A stretch of 64,000 bases of DNA from Citrobacter sedlakii NBRC 105722 (GTDB lineage Bacteria > Pseudomonadota > Gammaproteobacteria > Enterobacterales > Enterobacteriaceae): contig NZ_BBNB01000003.1 in the NCBI RefSeq assembly GCF_000759835.1, positions 1 through 64,000 of the forward strand, in the 5' to 3' direction. The translations under genes were made by a program, and so were the position numbers. Of the stretch, positions 21,822 to 31,396 are shown piece after piece. Every line of letters begins with the position of its first letter. Positions within the stretch are counted from its first letter, which is position 1. Below the pieces are notes generated by a model that was not told where the DNA came from, did no database searches, and saw only the letters and a list, made by a program, of their open reading frames with translations.

Positions 21822-22691
21822 ATGTCTGCCAAACATCCGGTGATTGCGGTAACAGGATCCAGCGGCGCGGGGACCACCACCACCAGCCTCGCGTTCCGTA
21901 AAATTTTTGCCCAGCTCAACCTGCGCGCGGCCGAGGTGGAAGGCGACAGTTTTCATCGTTATACCCGCCCGGAAATGGACATGGCGATCCGCAAGGCGCG
22001 CGATGCCGGACGGCATATCAGCTATTTCGGCCCCGAAGCCAATGACTTCGGCCTGCTGGAACAGACCTTCATTGAATACGGGCAGACGGGCAAAGGCCAG
22101 TCGCGCAAATATCTGCATACCTACGACGAAGCCGTACCCTGGAATCAGGTGCCTGGCACCTTCACGCCCTGGCAGCCGCTGCCGGAGCCGACCGACGTCC
22201 TGTTTTATGAAGGGCTGCACGGCGGCGTGGTGACGCCACAGCATGAGGTGGCGCGCCATGTGGATTTGCTGGTGGGGGTTGTGCCCATCGTCAACCTGGA
22301 GTGGATCCAGAAACTGATCCGCGACACCAGCGAGCGTGGACATTCCCGCGAGGCGGTGATGGACTCCGTGGTGCGCTCAATGGACGATTACATCAACTAC
22401 ATCACGCCACAGTTTTCCCGTACCCACATCAACTTCCAGCGGGTCCCGACGGTGGATACCTCAAACCCATTCGCCGCACGCGGCATTCCCTCGCTTGATG
22501 AGAGTTTTGTGGTGATACATTTCCGCAATCTCGAAGGTATCGATTTCCCCTGGCTGCTGGCGATGCTGCAAGGTTCGTTTATTTCTCACATCAATACGCT
22601 GGTGGTGCCGGGCGGCAAAATGGGTCTGGCGATGGAACTGATCATGCTGCCGCTGGTACAGCGCCTGATGGAAGGCAAGAAGATCGAATAA
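21822..22691 (+). CDS. prkB: Phosphoribulokinase-like protein PrkB
   Basis: 289-residue P-loop kinase family protein. Walker A GSSGAGTTTT lies at about 12-21. It resembles phosphoribulokinase, but enterics have no Calvin cycle and the substrate is unknown. It follows yheU by 54 nt, probably in one unit with yheT-yheU. It converges on yhfA. Confidence 0.93.
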   Translation: MSAKHPVIAVTGSSGAGTTTTSLAFRKIFAQLNLRAAEVEGDSFHRYTRPEMDMAIRKARDAGRHISYFGPEANDFGLLEQTFIEYGQTGKGQSRKYLHTYDEAVPWNQVPGTFTPWQPLPEPTDVLFYEGLHGGVVTPQHEVARHVDLLVGVVPIVNLEWIQKLIRDTSERGHSREAVMDSVVRSMDDYINYITPQFSRTHINFQRVPTVDTSNPFAARGIPSLDESFVVIHFRNLEGIDFPWLLAMLQGSFISHINTLVVPGGKMGLAMELIMLPLVQRLMEGKKIE

Positions 22692-22758
22692 GCCTCAATG
22701 GCGGCTGGCCCGATTGTGCCATAAGGCAGTCGAGCGCAGCGCCATCAGGTAAAAATTA

Positions 22759-23163
22759 TCAGGCGGCAATGACTTCATACGAGTGGGTAATATTCACCGC
22801 TTTTTCCAGCATCAGCGCCACGGAACAATACTTTTCGGCGGAAAGATCTACCGCCCGCGCCACCGCGGCGTCTTTTAAATCATGCCCCGTCACGATGAAA
22901 TGCAGATTGATGTGGGTAAACAGGCGCGGCGCTTCTTCACGACGCTCGGAGGTCAGTTTTACTTCGCAGTTGGTCACATCCTGACGTCCTTTTTGCAGAA
23001 TGGAGACCACGTCGATAGCGCTACAGCCGCCCGCGGCCATTAACACCATTTCCATCGGGCTGGGCGCTTTATCTCCCGAATTGCCGTCCATCAGGATCTG
23101 GTGTCCGGAAGCCGACTCGCCCAGGAAGGTTAACCCTTCAACCCATTTCACACGCGCTTGCAT
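22759..23163 (-). CDS. yhfA: OsmC-like protein YhfA
   Basis: 134-residue OsmC/Ohr-family protein, transcribed divergently from crp. The cysteine of GGCSAIDVV (about residues 47-55) matches the first redox cysteine of the family. Function not established. In E. coli the divergent promoter between yhfA and crp takes part in crp autoregulation. Confidence 0.93.
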   Translation of the reverse strand: MQARVKWVEGLTFLGESASGHQILMDGNSGDKAPSPMEMVLMAAGGCSAIDVVSILQKGRQDVTNCEVKLTSERREEAPRLFTHINLHFIVTGHDLKDAAVARAVDLSAEKYCSVALMLEKAVNITHSYEVIAA

Positions 23164-23470
23164 ATTTTTTTACTCCAGTGCGTCAATTTTCCTGACAGAT
23201 TACGCGTACATAACAATTCTCGCAACGGAAGGCGACCTGCGTCATGCTGAAGCGAGACACCAGGAGACACACGGCTAAAGCTATGCTAAAACAGTCAGGA
23301 TGCTACAGTAATACATTGACGTACTGCATGTATGCAGAGGACTTCACATTAAAGGCTGCTGTCCGTTATTGACAGCCTCTTCCCAGGAAGCGGGAAGCAC
23401 ATTTTTGCAACCCCAGAGACAGCGCCGTTTTCTGGCTCTGGAGACAGCTTATAACAGAGGATAATCGCGC
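23164..23470. promoter_or_regulatory. crp/yhfA divergent control region and long crp leader
   Basis: 307 bp, closely matching the E. coli crp upstream region. A -10-like TATGCT lies at 23283-23288. A CRP-site match TGCAG-N6-TCACA lies at 23333-23348, in the transcribed leader, where E. coli has an autoregulatory CRP site. The leader is long (about 170 nt). An AGAGGATAA ribosome-binding site precedes crp. Confidence 0.65.
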
Positions 23471-24103
23471 ATGGTGCTTGGCAAACCGCAAACAGACCCG
23501 ACTCTCGAATGGTTCTTGTCTCATTGCCACATTCATAAGTACCCGTCGAAGAGCACGCTGATTCACCAGGGTGAAAAAGCAGAAACGTTGTACTACATCG
23601 TTAAAGGCTCTGTGGCAGTGTTGATTAAAGATGAGGAAGGTAAAGAAATGATCCTTTCTTATCTGAATCAGGGTGATTTTATTGGCGAACTGGGCCTGTT
23701 TGAAGAAGGCCAGGAACGTAGCGCATGGGTACGTGCTAAAACTGCATGTGAAGTGGCTGAAATTTCCTACAAGAAATTCCGCCAGTTGATCCAGGTGAAC
23801 CCGGATATTCTGATGCGTCTCTCTTCCCAGATGGCTCGCCGCCTGCAGGTCACATCAGAGAAAGTCGGTAACCTGGCCTTCCTTGACGTGACCGGTCGTA
23901 TCGCCCAGACGCTGTTGAACCTGGCGAAACAACCCGATGCAATGACCCACCCGGACGGTATGCAGATCAAAATTACCCGCCAGGAGATTGGCCAGATCGT
24001 TGGCTGCTCTCGCGAAACCGTTGGTCGTATCCTGAAGATGCTGGAAGATCAAAACCTGATCTCCGCGCACGGTAAGACCATCGTCGTTTACGGCACTCGT
24101 TAA
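23471..24103 (+). CDS. crp: cAMP receptor protein
   Basis: Global regulator of carbon metabolism, 210 residues. cAMP-binding beta-roll about 10-120 ([20 protein letters not shown] holds the phosphate-binding Glu, Arg and Ser), C-helix, then the helix-turn-helix [20 protein letters not shown] near 168-187. It is nearly identical to E. coli CRP; a visible difference is Ser in place of Ala at mature position 118 (RLSSQMARR). Confidence 0.98.
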   Translation: MVLGKPQTDPTLEWFLSHCHIHKYPSKSTLIHQGEKAETLYYIVKGSVAVLIKDEEGKEMILSYLNQGDFIGELGLFEEGQERSAWVRAKTACEVAEISYKKFRQLIQVNPDILMRLSSQMARRLQVTSEKVGNLAFLDVTGRIAQTLLNLAKQPDAMTHPDGMQIKITRQEIGQIVGCSRETVGRILKMLEDQNLISAHGKTIVVYGTR

Positions 24104-24114
24104 TCCCGTCGGAA

Positions 24115-24150
24115 ATGGCGCGTTACCTGGTAGCGCGCTATTTTTGTTTT
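24115..24150 (+). terminator. Intrinsic terminator of crp
   Basis: GGCGCGTTACC and GGTAGCGCGCT form a strong stem, followed by TATTTTTGTTTT. It starts about 12 nt after the crp stop and ends just before the yhfK start codon. Confidence 0.85.
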
Positions 24151-24154
24151 CCCG

Positions 24155-26242
24155 ATGTGGCGCAGACTGATTTATCACCCTGAGATCAACTACGCACTAC
24201 GTCAGACGCTGGTGCTCTGTTTGCCCGTGGCCGTCGGCCTGCTGATAGGCCAACTGCATCTGGGCCTGCTTTTCTCCCTCGTTCCCGCCTGCTGTAACAT
24301 TGCCGGGCTTGATACGCCGCACAAGCGCTTCTTCAAGCGCCTGGTCATTGGCGCCTCGCTGTTTGCCGGGTGTAGCCTGGCGATGCAACTGTTGTTGGCG
24401 CAGGCGGTGCCGTTGCCGCTGATTCTGACCGGGTTGACGCTGCTCCTCGGCGTCACCGCGGAGTTAAGCTCGCTTCACGCCCGCCTGCTTCCCGCTTCGC
24501 TGATCGCCGCAATTTTTACCCTTAGTCTGGCGGGAAATATGCCAGTGTGGGAGCCGCTGCTGATCTATGCGCTGGGGACATTGTGGTATGGACTGTTTAA
24601 CTGGTTCTGGTTCTGGTTGTGGCGCGAACAGCCGCTGCGCGAATCGCTAAGCCTGCTGTATCGCGAACTGGCAGATTACTGCGAAGCGAAATACAGCATG
24701 CTAACCCAGCACACCGATCCGGAAAAAGCCCTACCGCCGCTGCTGGTGCGCCAGCAGAAAGCGGTTGACCTGATCACCCAGTGCTACCAGCAAATGCATA
24801 TGCTGTCGGCGCATCACAATAACGATTACAAACGGATGCTGCGCGCCTTCCAGGAAGCGCTGGATCTGCAAGAACATATCTCAGTCAGCCTGCACCAGCC
24901 GGAAGAGGTGCAAAAACTGGTCGAGCGCAGCCACGCCGAACAGGTGATCCGCTGGAACGCGCAAACCGTCGCCACGCGTCTGAGAGTGCTGGCGGATGAC
25001 ATTCTGTACCATCGCCTGCCCACGCGCTTCACCATGCAGAAGCAAATCGGCGCGCTGGAAAAGATCGCCAATCAACATCCGGATAACCCCGTCGGGCAGT
25101 TCTGCTACTGGCATTTCAGCCGTATCGCCCGCGTGCTTCGCACCCAGCGTCCGCTCTACGCGCGCGATCTGATGGCGGATAAACAGCGGCGGCTTCCGCT
25201 GCTACCGGCGCTGAAAAGCTATCTGTCGCTGAAGTCTCCGGCGCTGCGCAACGCCGGACGCATTAGCGTCATGCTGAGTATCGCCAGCCTGATGGGTACC
25301 GCGCTGCACCTGCCGAAGCCGTACTGGATCCTGATGACGGTACTGTTCGTGACGCAAAATGGCTACGGCGCAACGCGCGTACGCATTCTGCACCGTTCGG
25401 CCGGAACGCTGGCGGGACTCATCGTCGCGGGCGTGACGCTGCACTTTCATATCCCCGAAGGGTATACGCTGCTTTTAATGCTCTTCGTCACCCTGGTGAG
25501 CTATCTGATTATCCGCAAAAACTACGGCTGGGCGACGGTGGGGTTTACCGTCACGGCGGTGTACACCCTGCAACTGTTAACCCTGAACGGCGAACAATTT
25601 ATCATTCCGCGGTTTGTCGATACGATCATCGGCTGTCTGATCGCCTTCGGCGGCACCGTCTGGCTGTGGCCGCAGTGGCAAAGCGGTCTGTTGCGCAAAA
25701 ATGCCCACGACGCGCTGGAGGCGGACCAGGAGGCGATCCGCCTGATCCTCAGCGACGATCCGCAGGCGACGCCGCTGGCATACCAACGAATGCGCGTCAA
25801 CCAGGCCCACAACACGCTGTTTAACTCGCTGAATCAGGCCATGCAGGAACCGGGATTTAATACGCACTATCTGGAAGATATGAAGCTGTGGGTCACCCAC
25901 AGCCAGTTCATTGTCGAGCATATCAACGCGATGACCACCCTGGCGCGAGAACATACAATGCTGACGCCTGATCTGGCCCAACGATATCTGCAATCGTGTG
26001 AAATTGCGCTCCAGCGTTGTCAGCAGCGGCTGGAATATGACGGGCCGGGCAGCTCTGGGGATGTGAATATTCTTGAGGCGCCAGAGATGCTCTCCCACGG
26101 GCCATTGAGCACGCTGGAACAGCATCTCCAGCGTGTGCTGGGGCATTTAAATACCATGCATACCATTTCGTCGGTGGCCTGGCGCCAGCGACCGCACCAC
26201 GGGATCTGGCTCAGCCGCCGGTTGCGCGATATGAAAGGCTGA
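24155..26242 (+). CDS. yhfK: FUSC-family inner membrane protein YhfK
   Basis: 695-residue membrane protein of the YccS/YhfK (FUSC) family. It has two blocks of membrane segments (about 20-145 and 365-490), each followed by a long cytoplasmic helical region. The function is unknown; relatives include AaeB aromatic acid exporters. The ATG at 24155 lies a few bases after the crp terminator. It is convergent with argD with only 13 nt between. Confidence 0.92.
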   Translation: MWRRLIYHPEINYALRQTLVLCLPVAVGLLIGQLHLGLLFSLVPACCNIAGLDTPHKRFFKRLVIGASLFAGCSLAMQLLLAQAVPLPLILTGLTLLLGVTAELSSLHARLLPASLIAAIFTLSLAGNMPVWEPLLIYALGTLWYGLFNWFWFWLWREQPLRESLSLLYRELADYCEAKYSMLTQHTDPEKALPPLLVRQQKAVDLITQCYQQMHMLSAHHNNDYKRMLRAFQEALDLQEHISVSLHQPEEVQKLVERSHAEQVIRWNAQTVATRLRVLADDILYHRLPTRFTMQKQIGALEKIANQHPDNPVGQFCYWHFSRIARVLRTQRPLYARDLMADKQRRLPLLPALKSYLSLKSPALRNAGRISVMLSIASLMGTALHLPKPYWILMTVLFVTQNGYGATRVRILHRSAGTLAGLIVAGVTLHFHIPEGYTLLLMLFVTLVSYLIIRKNYGWATVGFTVTAVYTLQLLTLNGEQFIIPRFVDTIIGCLIAFGGTVWLWPQWQSGLLRKNAHDALEADQEAIRLILSDDPQATPLAYQRMRVNQAHNTLFNSLNQAMQEPGFNTHYLEDMKLWVTHSQFIVEHINAMTTLAREHTMLTPDLAQRYLQSCEIALQRCQQRLEYDGPGSSGDVNILEAPEMLSHGPLSTLEQHLQRVLGHLNTMHTISSVAWRQRPHHGIWLSRRLRDMKG

Positions 26243-26255
26243 CGCTCTATGCGGC

Positions 26256-27491
<1,236 letters not shown>

Positions 27492-27506
27492 TTATGCAAA
27501 AAACAA

Positions 27507-27545
27507 TGTGAAATAATAATCACAAAATATGCATAAAAAATCACT
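27507..27545 (-). promoter_or_regulatory. Tandem ARG boxes (ArgR operator) of argD
   Basis: Two 18-bp matches to WNTGAATWWWWATTCANW, at 27507-27524 and 27528-27545, are separated by exactly 3 bp, the spacing needed for one ArgR hexamer. Each matches about 16 of 18 positions by eye. They lie between pabA and argD, 31 bp before the argD ATG. Confidence 0.85.
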
Positions 27546-27561
27546 AAATGGCAACCATAAA

Positions 27562-28125
27562 TCATCGGTTAAGGAAATTAGCCAACAGTTGATGCCCCTG
27601 CTCGCTGAGAATACTCTCCGGATGGAACTGAACGCCCTCCAGATCCCAGGTCGTATGGCGAATCCCCATGATCTCCTGCGCCTCGCTCCAGGCGGTGACC
27701 TCGAAGCAAGCGGGCAGCGTGGCAGGATCAACAATCAGCGAATGGTAACGGGTTACCCTTAACGGGTTGGCTAATCCCTGAAACACCCCCTGCCCGTTAT
27801 GGCGGACAGGCGAGGTTTTGCCATGCATCACCTTCGCCGCGCGGACAATCGTTGCGCCGAAGGCCTGCGCCATCGCCTGATGCCCAAGACAGACGCCAAG
27901 CATTGGCCGTCGCCCGGCGTAATGGCGAATCGCCGCCAGCGAAATGCCAGCGTCATCAGGCGTACAAGGACCGGGGGAGATGACGATTTTTTGCGGGCCA
28001 AGCGCGTCAATCTGCGGCAGCGTCAGCTCATCATTGCGCTTAACCAGCACATCCGCGCCCAGCTCGCAAAAGTACTGGTAAAGATTCCAGGTAAACGAAT
28101 CGTAGTTGTCGATAAGCAGGATCAT
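27562..28125 (-). CDS. pabA: Aminodeoxychorismate synthase, glutamine amidotransferase component
   Basis: Supplies ammonia from glutamine to PabB for 4-amino-4-deoxychorismate (folate pathway), 187 residues. Class I amidotransferase: the nucleophile cysteine in GVCLGHQA (about residue 79), with His and Glu in FHPES (about 168-172). It follows fic after 31 nt, as in E. coli. Confidence 0.97.
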   Translation of the reverse strand: MILLIDNYDSFTWNLYQYFCELGADVLVKRNDELTLPQIDALGPQKIVISPGPCTPDDAGISLAAIRHYAGRRPMLGVCLGHQAMAQAFGATIVRAAKVMHGKTSPVRHNGQGVFQGLANPLRVTRYHSLIVDPATLPACFEVTAWSEAQEIMGIRHTTWDLEGVQFHPESILSEQGHQLLANFLNR

Positions 28126-28156
28126 GGCGGCTCCGGTACAAGAAAACCGCGCTATT

Positions 28157-28759
28157 CTACTCAGTTTCCTCGACTTCGCTTACCCCTTTCCGAAATATCG
28201 CCTCCAGCGCGCTAAGGTCACCCATCGCCCCTTCCTGATTCGCCTGGTTCCAGCGATCGACCGGAATATCCCGCCAGTGCAGTAAATAGCCCGCGTGGAT
28301 GGCCAACTGTTCAAAGAAAATACGCTGCGCCATGCCACTGCCGATGCGGAACGGGTGCAGTACGTTGATCTCACAATAGTAATGCGCCAGGCGATTTACA
28401 AACTTCTCTTTGGGCAGCCCAACCAGATACCCTTCCTCTTCCAGATCCTGCATCAGGGCGTTGCCTTCTTTCTCGATATACGCGAAATGGCAAAAGCGGG
28501 TATCGCCCTGATAAATATCGACCTCGCGCAATTGCCCTGCCCAGTCGAAAACATCCTGGTACAGCTGGCGATGGAGGGCGCATAAATGCGGTAGCCCTCG
28601 CTTCAGCGGGCCAAGCTCAATGGTTGCCGCCCGCAGCGCCGTCAGCTCCCATGCCGCCTGCGTCAGCCGCTCCGCCTGGCGGATCCCCAGTCGGTTACGC
28701 ATGACGTTCAGACCGGGGTAAAGATACGGATCGCGATCGTCGCCGATTTTAGCGCTCAT
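28157..28759 (-). CDS. fic: Fic family protein (AMPylator toxin-like)
   Basis: 200-residue Fic-domain protein. The active-site loop reads [12 protein letters not shown]; the canonical motif is HPFx(D/E)GNGRxxR. The catalytic His is kept, but the acidic metal ligand is Ile, Asn is Ser and the first Arg is Met. E. coli Fic has the same HPFRIGSG, so this is an enteric feature. It is co-transcribed with its putative antitoxin yhfG (11-nt overlap). It may be weakly active or non-canonical. Confidence 0.93.
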   Translation of the reverse strand: MSAKIGDDRDPYLYPGLNVMRNRLGIRQAERLTQAAWELTALRAATIELGPLKRGLPHLCALHRQLYQDVFDWAGQLREVDIYQGDTRFCHFAYIEKEGNALMQDLEEEGYLVGLPKEKFVNRLAHYYCEINVLHPFRIGSGMAQRIFFEQLAIHAGYLLHWRDIPVDRWNQANQEGAMGDLSALEAIFRKGVSEVEETE

Positions 28760-28916
28760 AGTGCCTCCGGAGTTCGTTAAGGCGTGCCAGCGCCTCTGGC
28801 GCGGTTAACGTGACTAGCGGGCTGTCGACGCCCTCAAGACGGCGGCTGGCCTGAAAATTGGTATTGCGCTGCTGCTCCCAGAGCCGGGATTTCTGTCTGT
28901 CGGTGAGTTTTTTCAC
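28749..28916 (-). CDS. yhfG: YhfG, small antitoxin partner of Fic
   Basis: 55-residue protein with a GTG start at 28914-28916, preceded by GGAGG at 6-nt spacing. The frame stays open much further upstream but without homology there. It contains the motif SRLWEQ (10-15), the inhibitory-helix pattern (S/T)xxxE of class I Fic antitoxins, although the residue after Glu is Gln, not Gly/Asn. In E. coli YhfG forms a complex with Fic. Its end overlaps the fic start by 11 nt. Confidence 0.9.
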   Translation of the reverse strand: MKKLTDRQKSRLWEQQRNTNFQASRRLEGVDSPLVTLTAPEALARLNELRRHYER

Positions 28917-28989
28917 TTTACGCCTCCCTGATAGTCTCGTGTCTGCCAAGTATAAGCGGCAAAACGCGGTTACGCAGGAAGGGGAAACA

Positions 28990-29014
28990 GGCGCGGGCAT
29001 GAAACACCCGCGCC
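28990..29014 (-). terminator. Possible terminator between ppiA and yhfG
   Basis: A perfect 8-bp stem GGCGCGGG/CCCGCGCC with a 9-nt loop lies 9 nt after the ppiA stop. On the minus strand it is followed by TGTTTCCCC, a poor U-tract, so termination may be partial. Confidence 0.5.
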
Positions 29015-29022
29015 GAAAGGGA

Positions 29023-29604
<582 letters not shown>

Positions 29605-29726
29605 TTAACGAGAGCGGTAACAAAAAGCAAGTGCTTTGATTCTAAAGAGGCTTCAGAGACAAGGCCATCCCTTTACCTATTTTTACTTACCAGAAACATC
29701 TGTAACTTACTGACCGTCAGTCTATG

Positions 29727-29742
29727 CGTGATTTTGATCACA
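29727..29742. promoter_or_regulatory. CRP-binding site between ppiA and tsgA
   Basis: CGTGA-TTTTGA-TCACA matches the palindromic core TGTGA-N6-TCACA at 9 of 10 positions. It is centred at 29734.5 in the 293-bp divergent region, 139 bp from ppiA and 154 bp from tsgA. Confidence 0.75.
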
Positions 29743-29888
29743 ATAAAAAATGTAACGCACTTATTAATTGCCAATAAAAGTTTAAATGAATCACCAAAGC
29801 GCCTAAAATCTGCCCGCTCGTGGCGCAGTCAATGCGCTTTACTTTCTTATACACACAGTTTTCAGGTGCGTATCAACACAGGCCAGTC

Positions 29889-31070
29889 ATGACTAACAGC
29901 AACCGCATCAAGCTCACATGGATTAGCTTTCTTTCCTACGCCCTGACCGGGGCGCTGGTTATTGTCACCGGGATGGTGATGGGAAACATCGCAGAGTATT
30001 TCAACCTGCCGGTTTCCAGTATGAGTAATACCTTCACCTTCCTGAACGCCGGTATTTTGATCTCCATTTTTCTTAACGCCTGGCTGATGGAAATCGTCCC
30101 GCTAAAAACGCAGCTGCGTTTTGGCTTTATCCTGATGGTACTGGCGGTGGCCGGACTGATGTTCAGCCACAGTCTGGCGCTGTTCTCCGCTGCGATGTTC
30201 GTGCTTGGCGTGGTAAGCGGTATCACCATGTCGATCGGGACTTTCCTGATCACCCAGATGTACGAAGGCCGTCAGCGCGGCTCGCGCCTGCTTTTTACCG
30301 ATTCCTTCTTCAGCATGGCGGGGATGATTTTTCCAATGGTTGCCGCCTTTTTGCTGGCCCGCAGCATCGAGTGGTACTGGGTATATGCCTGCATCGGCCT
30401 GGTCTATGTGGCGATTTTCCTGCTGACCTTTGGCTGTGAATTCCCCGCGCTGGGCAAACATGCACCGAAAAGCGATACACCGGCAGTAAAAGAAAAATGG
30501 GGCATCGGCGTACTGTTTCTCTCCATTGCCGCGCTGTGCTATATCCTGGGCCAGTTGGGCTTTATCTCATGGGTACCGGAATACGCGAAGGGACTGGGAA
30601 TGAGTCTGAACGATGCCGGTACGCTGGTCAGCAACTTCTGGATGTCTTATATGTTCGGTATGTGGGCATTCAGCGTCATCCTGCGTTTCTTTGACTTGCA
30701 GCGCATCCTGACGGTGCTCGCCGGTCTGGCTGCGGTTCTGATGTATCTGTTTATCACCGGCACGCCAGCGCATATGCCGTGGTTTATCCTCGCGCTGGGC
30801 TTTTTCTCAAGCGCCATTTACACCACGATTATTACGCTGGGCTCCCAGCAGACGAAAGTGGCGTCGCCAAAGCTGGTTAACTTTGTGCTGACTTGCGGCA
30901 CCATTGGCACCATGTTGACCTTCGTGGTCACCGGTCCTATCGTGGCGCACAGCGGCCCGCAGGCGGCGCTGTTCACCGCTAACGCTCTGTATGCCGTCGT
31001 GTTTGTGATGTGCTTTATCCTCGGTTTTGTCACCCGCCATCGCCGTCACGAGGTGTCCGCGATGCATTAA
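29889..31070 (+). CDS. tsgA: MFS transporter TsgA
   Basis: Major facilitator superfamily protein of 393 residues and about 12 membrane segments, related to FucP. The ATG giving [11 protein letters not shown] matches the family start; the open frame 23 codons upstream was rejected. The substrate is unknown; in Salmonella the gene was named for induction by tellurite/selenite and growth phase. It lies upstream of nirB. Confidence 0.94.
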   Translation: MTNSNRIKLTWISFLSYALTGALVIVTGMVMGNIAEYFNLPVSSMSNTFTFLNAGILISIFLNAWLMEIVPLKTQLRFGFILMVLAVAGLMFSHSLALFSAAMFVLGVVSGITMSIGTFLITQMYEGRQRGSRLLFTDSFFSMAGMIFPMVAAFLLARSIEWYWVYACIGLVYVAIFLLTFGCEFPALGKHAPKSDTPAVKEKWGIGVLFLSIAALCYILGQLGFISWVPEYAKGLGMSLNDAGTLVSNFWMSYMFGMWAFSVILRFFDLQRILTVLAGLAAVLMYLFITGTPAHMPWFILALGFFSSAIYTTIITLGSQQTKVASPKLVNFVLTCGTIGTMLTFVVTGPIVAHSGPQAALFTANALYAVVFVMCFILGFVTRHRRHEVSAMH

Positions 31071-31077
31071 TTCAGTT

Positions 31078-31102
31078 GCCCGGTAGCGTAGGGTTACCGG
31101 GC
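31078..31102 (+). terminator. Hairpin after tsgA
   Basis: GCCCGGTA and TACCGGGC form an 8-bp stem with a 9-nt loop, 8 nt after the tsgA stop. The following ATCCTGATCTTT is a weak U-tract. Confidence 0.55.
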
Positions 31103-31295
31103 ATCCTGATCTTTCCTGAGCCGGATAAAACGTAACGTGTTGTCGTCCGGTCCGCCTCCCTCTAAGGTCTTAGCGCCTCTCTTCGCCGGGAGTAGCTGGA
31201 GATGCTGAAAAACCCCTCATTTTGTACGTTATTTATACAATCGCGAAAAGTCTGACATTTCCGTGACTTATAAAAATCCTGACAAATCAGCAATA

Positions 31296-31372
31296 TACCC
31301 CTTAAGGAGTATATAAAGGTGAATTTGATTTGCATCAATAAGTGGGGTTGCTGAATCGTTAAGGTAGGCAGT
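31296..31372 (+). promoter_or_regulatory. nirB promoter with FNR and NarL/NarP sites
   Basis: A perfect 7-2-7 inverted repeat TACCCCT-TA-AGGAGTA (31296-31311) fits the NarL/NarP heptamer arrangement. A perfect FNR site TTGAT-N4-ATCAA is at 31325-31338, and a -10-like TAAGGT at 31360-31365. With a start near 31372 the sites centre at about -69.5 and -41.5, as in E. coli nirB. The rest of the 326-bp gap holds the tsgA hairpin. Confidence 0.88.
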
Positions 31373-31396
31373 AATAGAAAAGAAATCGAGGCAAAA

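Noticed and set aside
22692-22758. REP-like element between prkB and yhfA (ATGGCGCTGCGCT)
   Set aside because: The sequence resembles a REP half but the other arm does not pair well; too degenerate to call.
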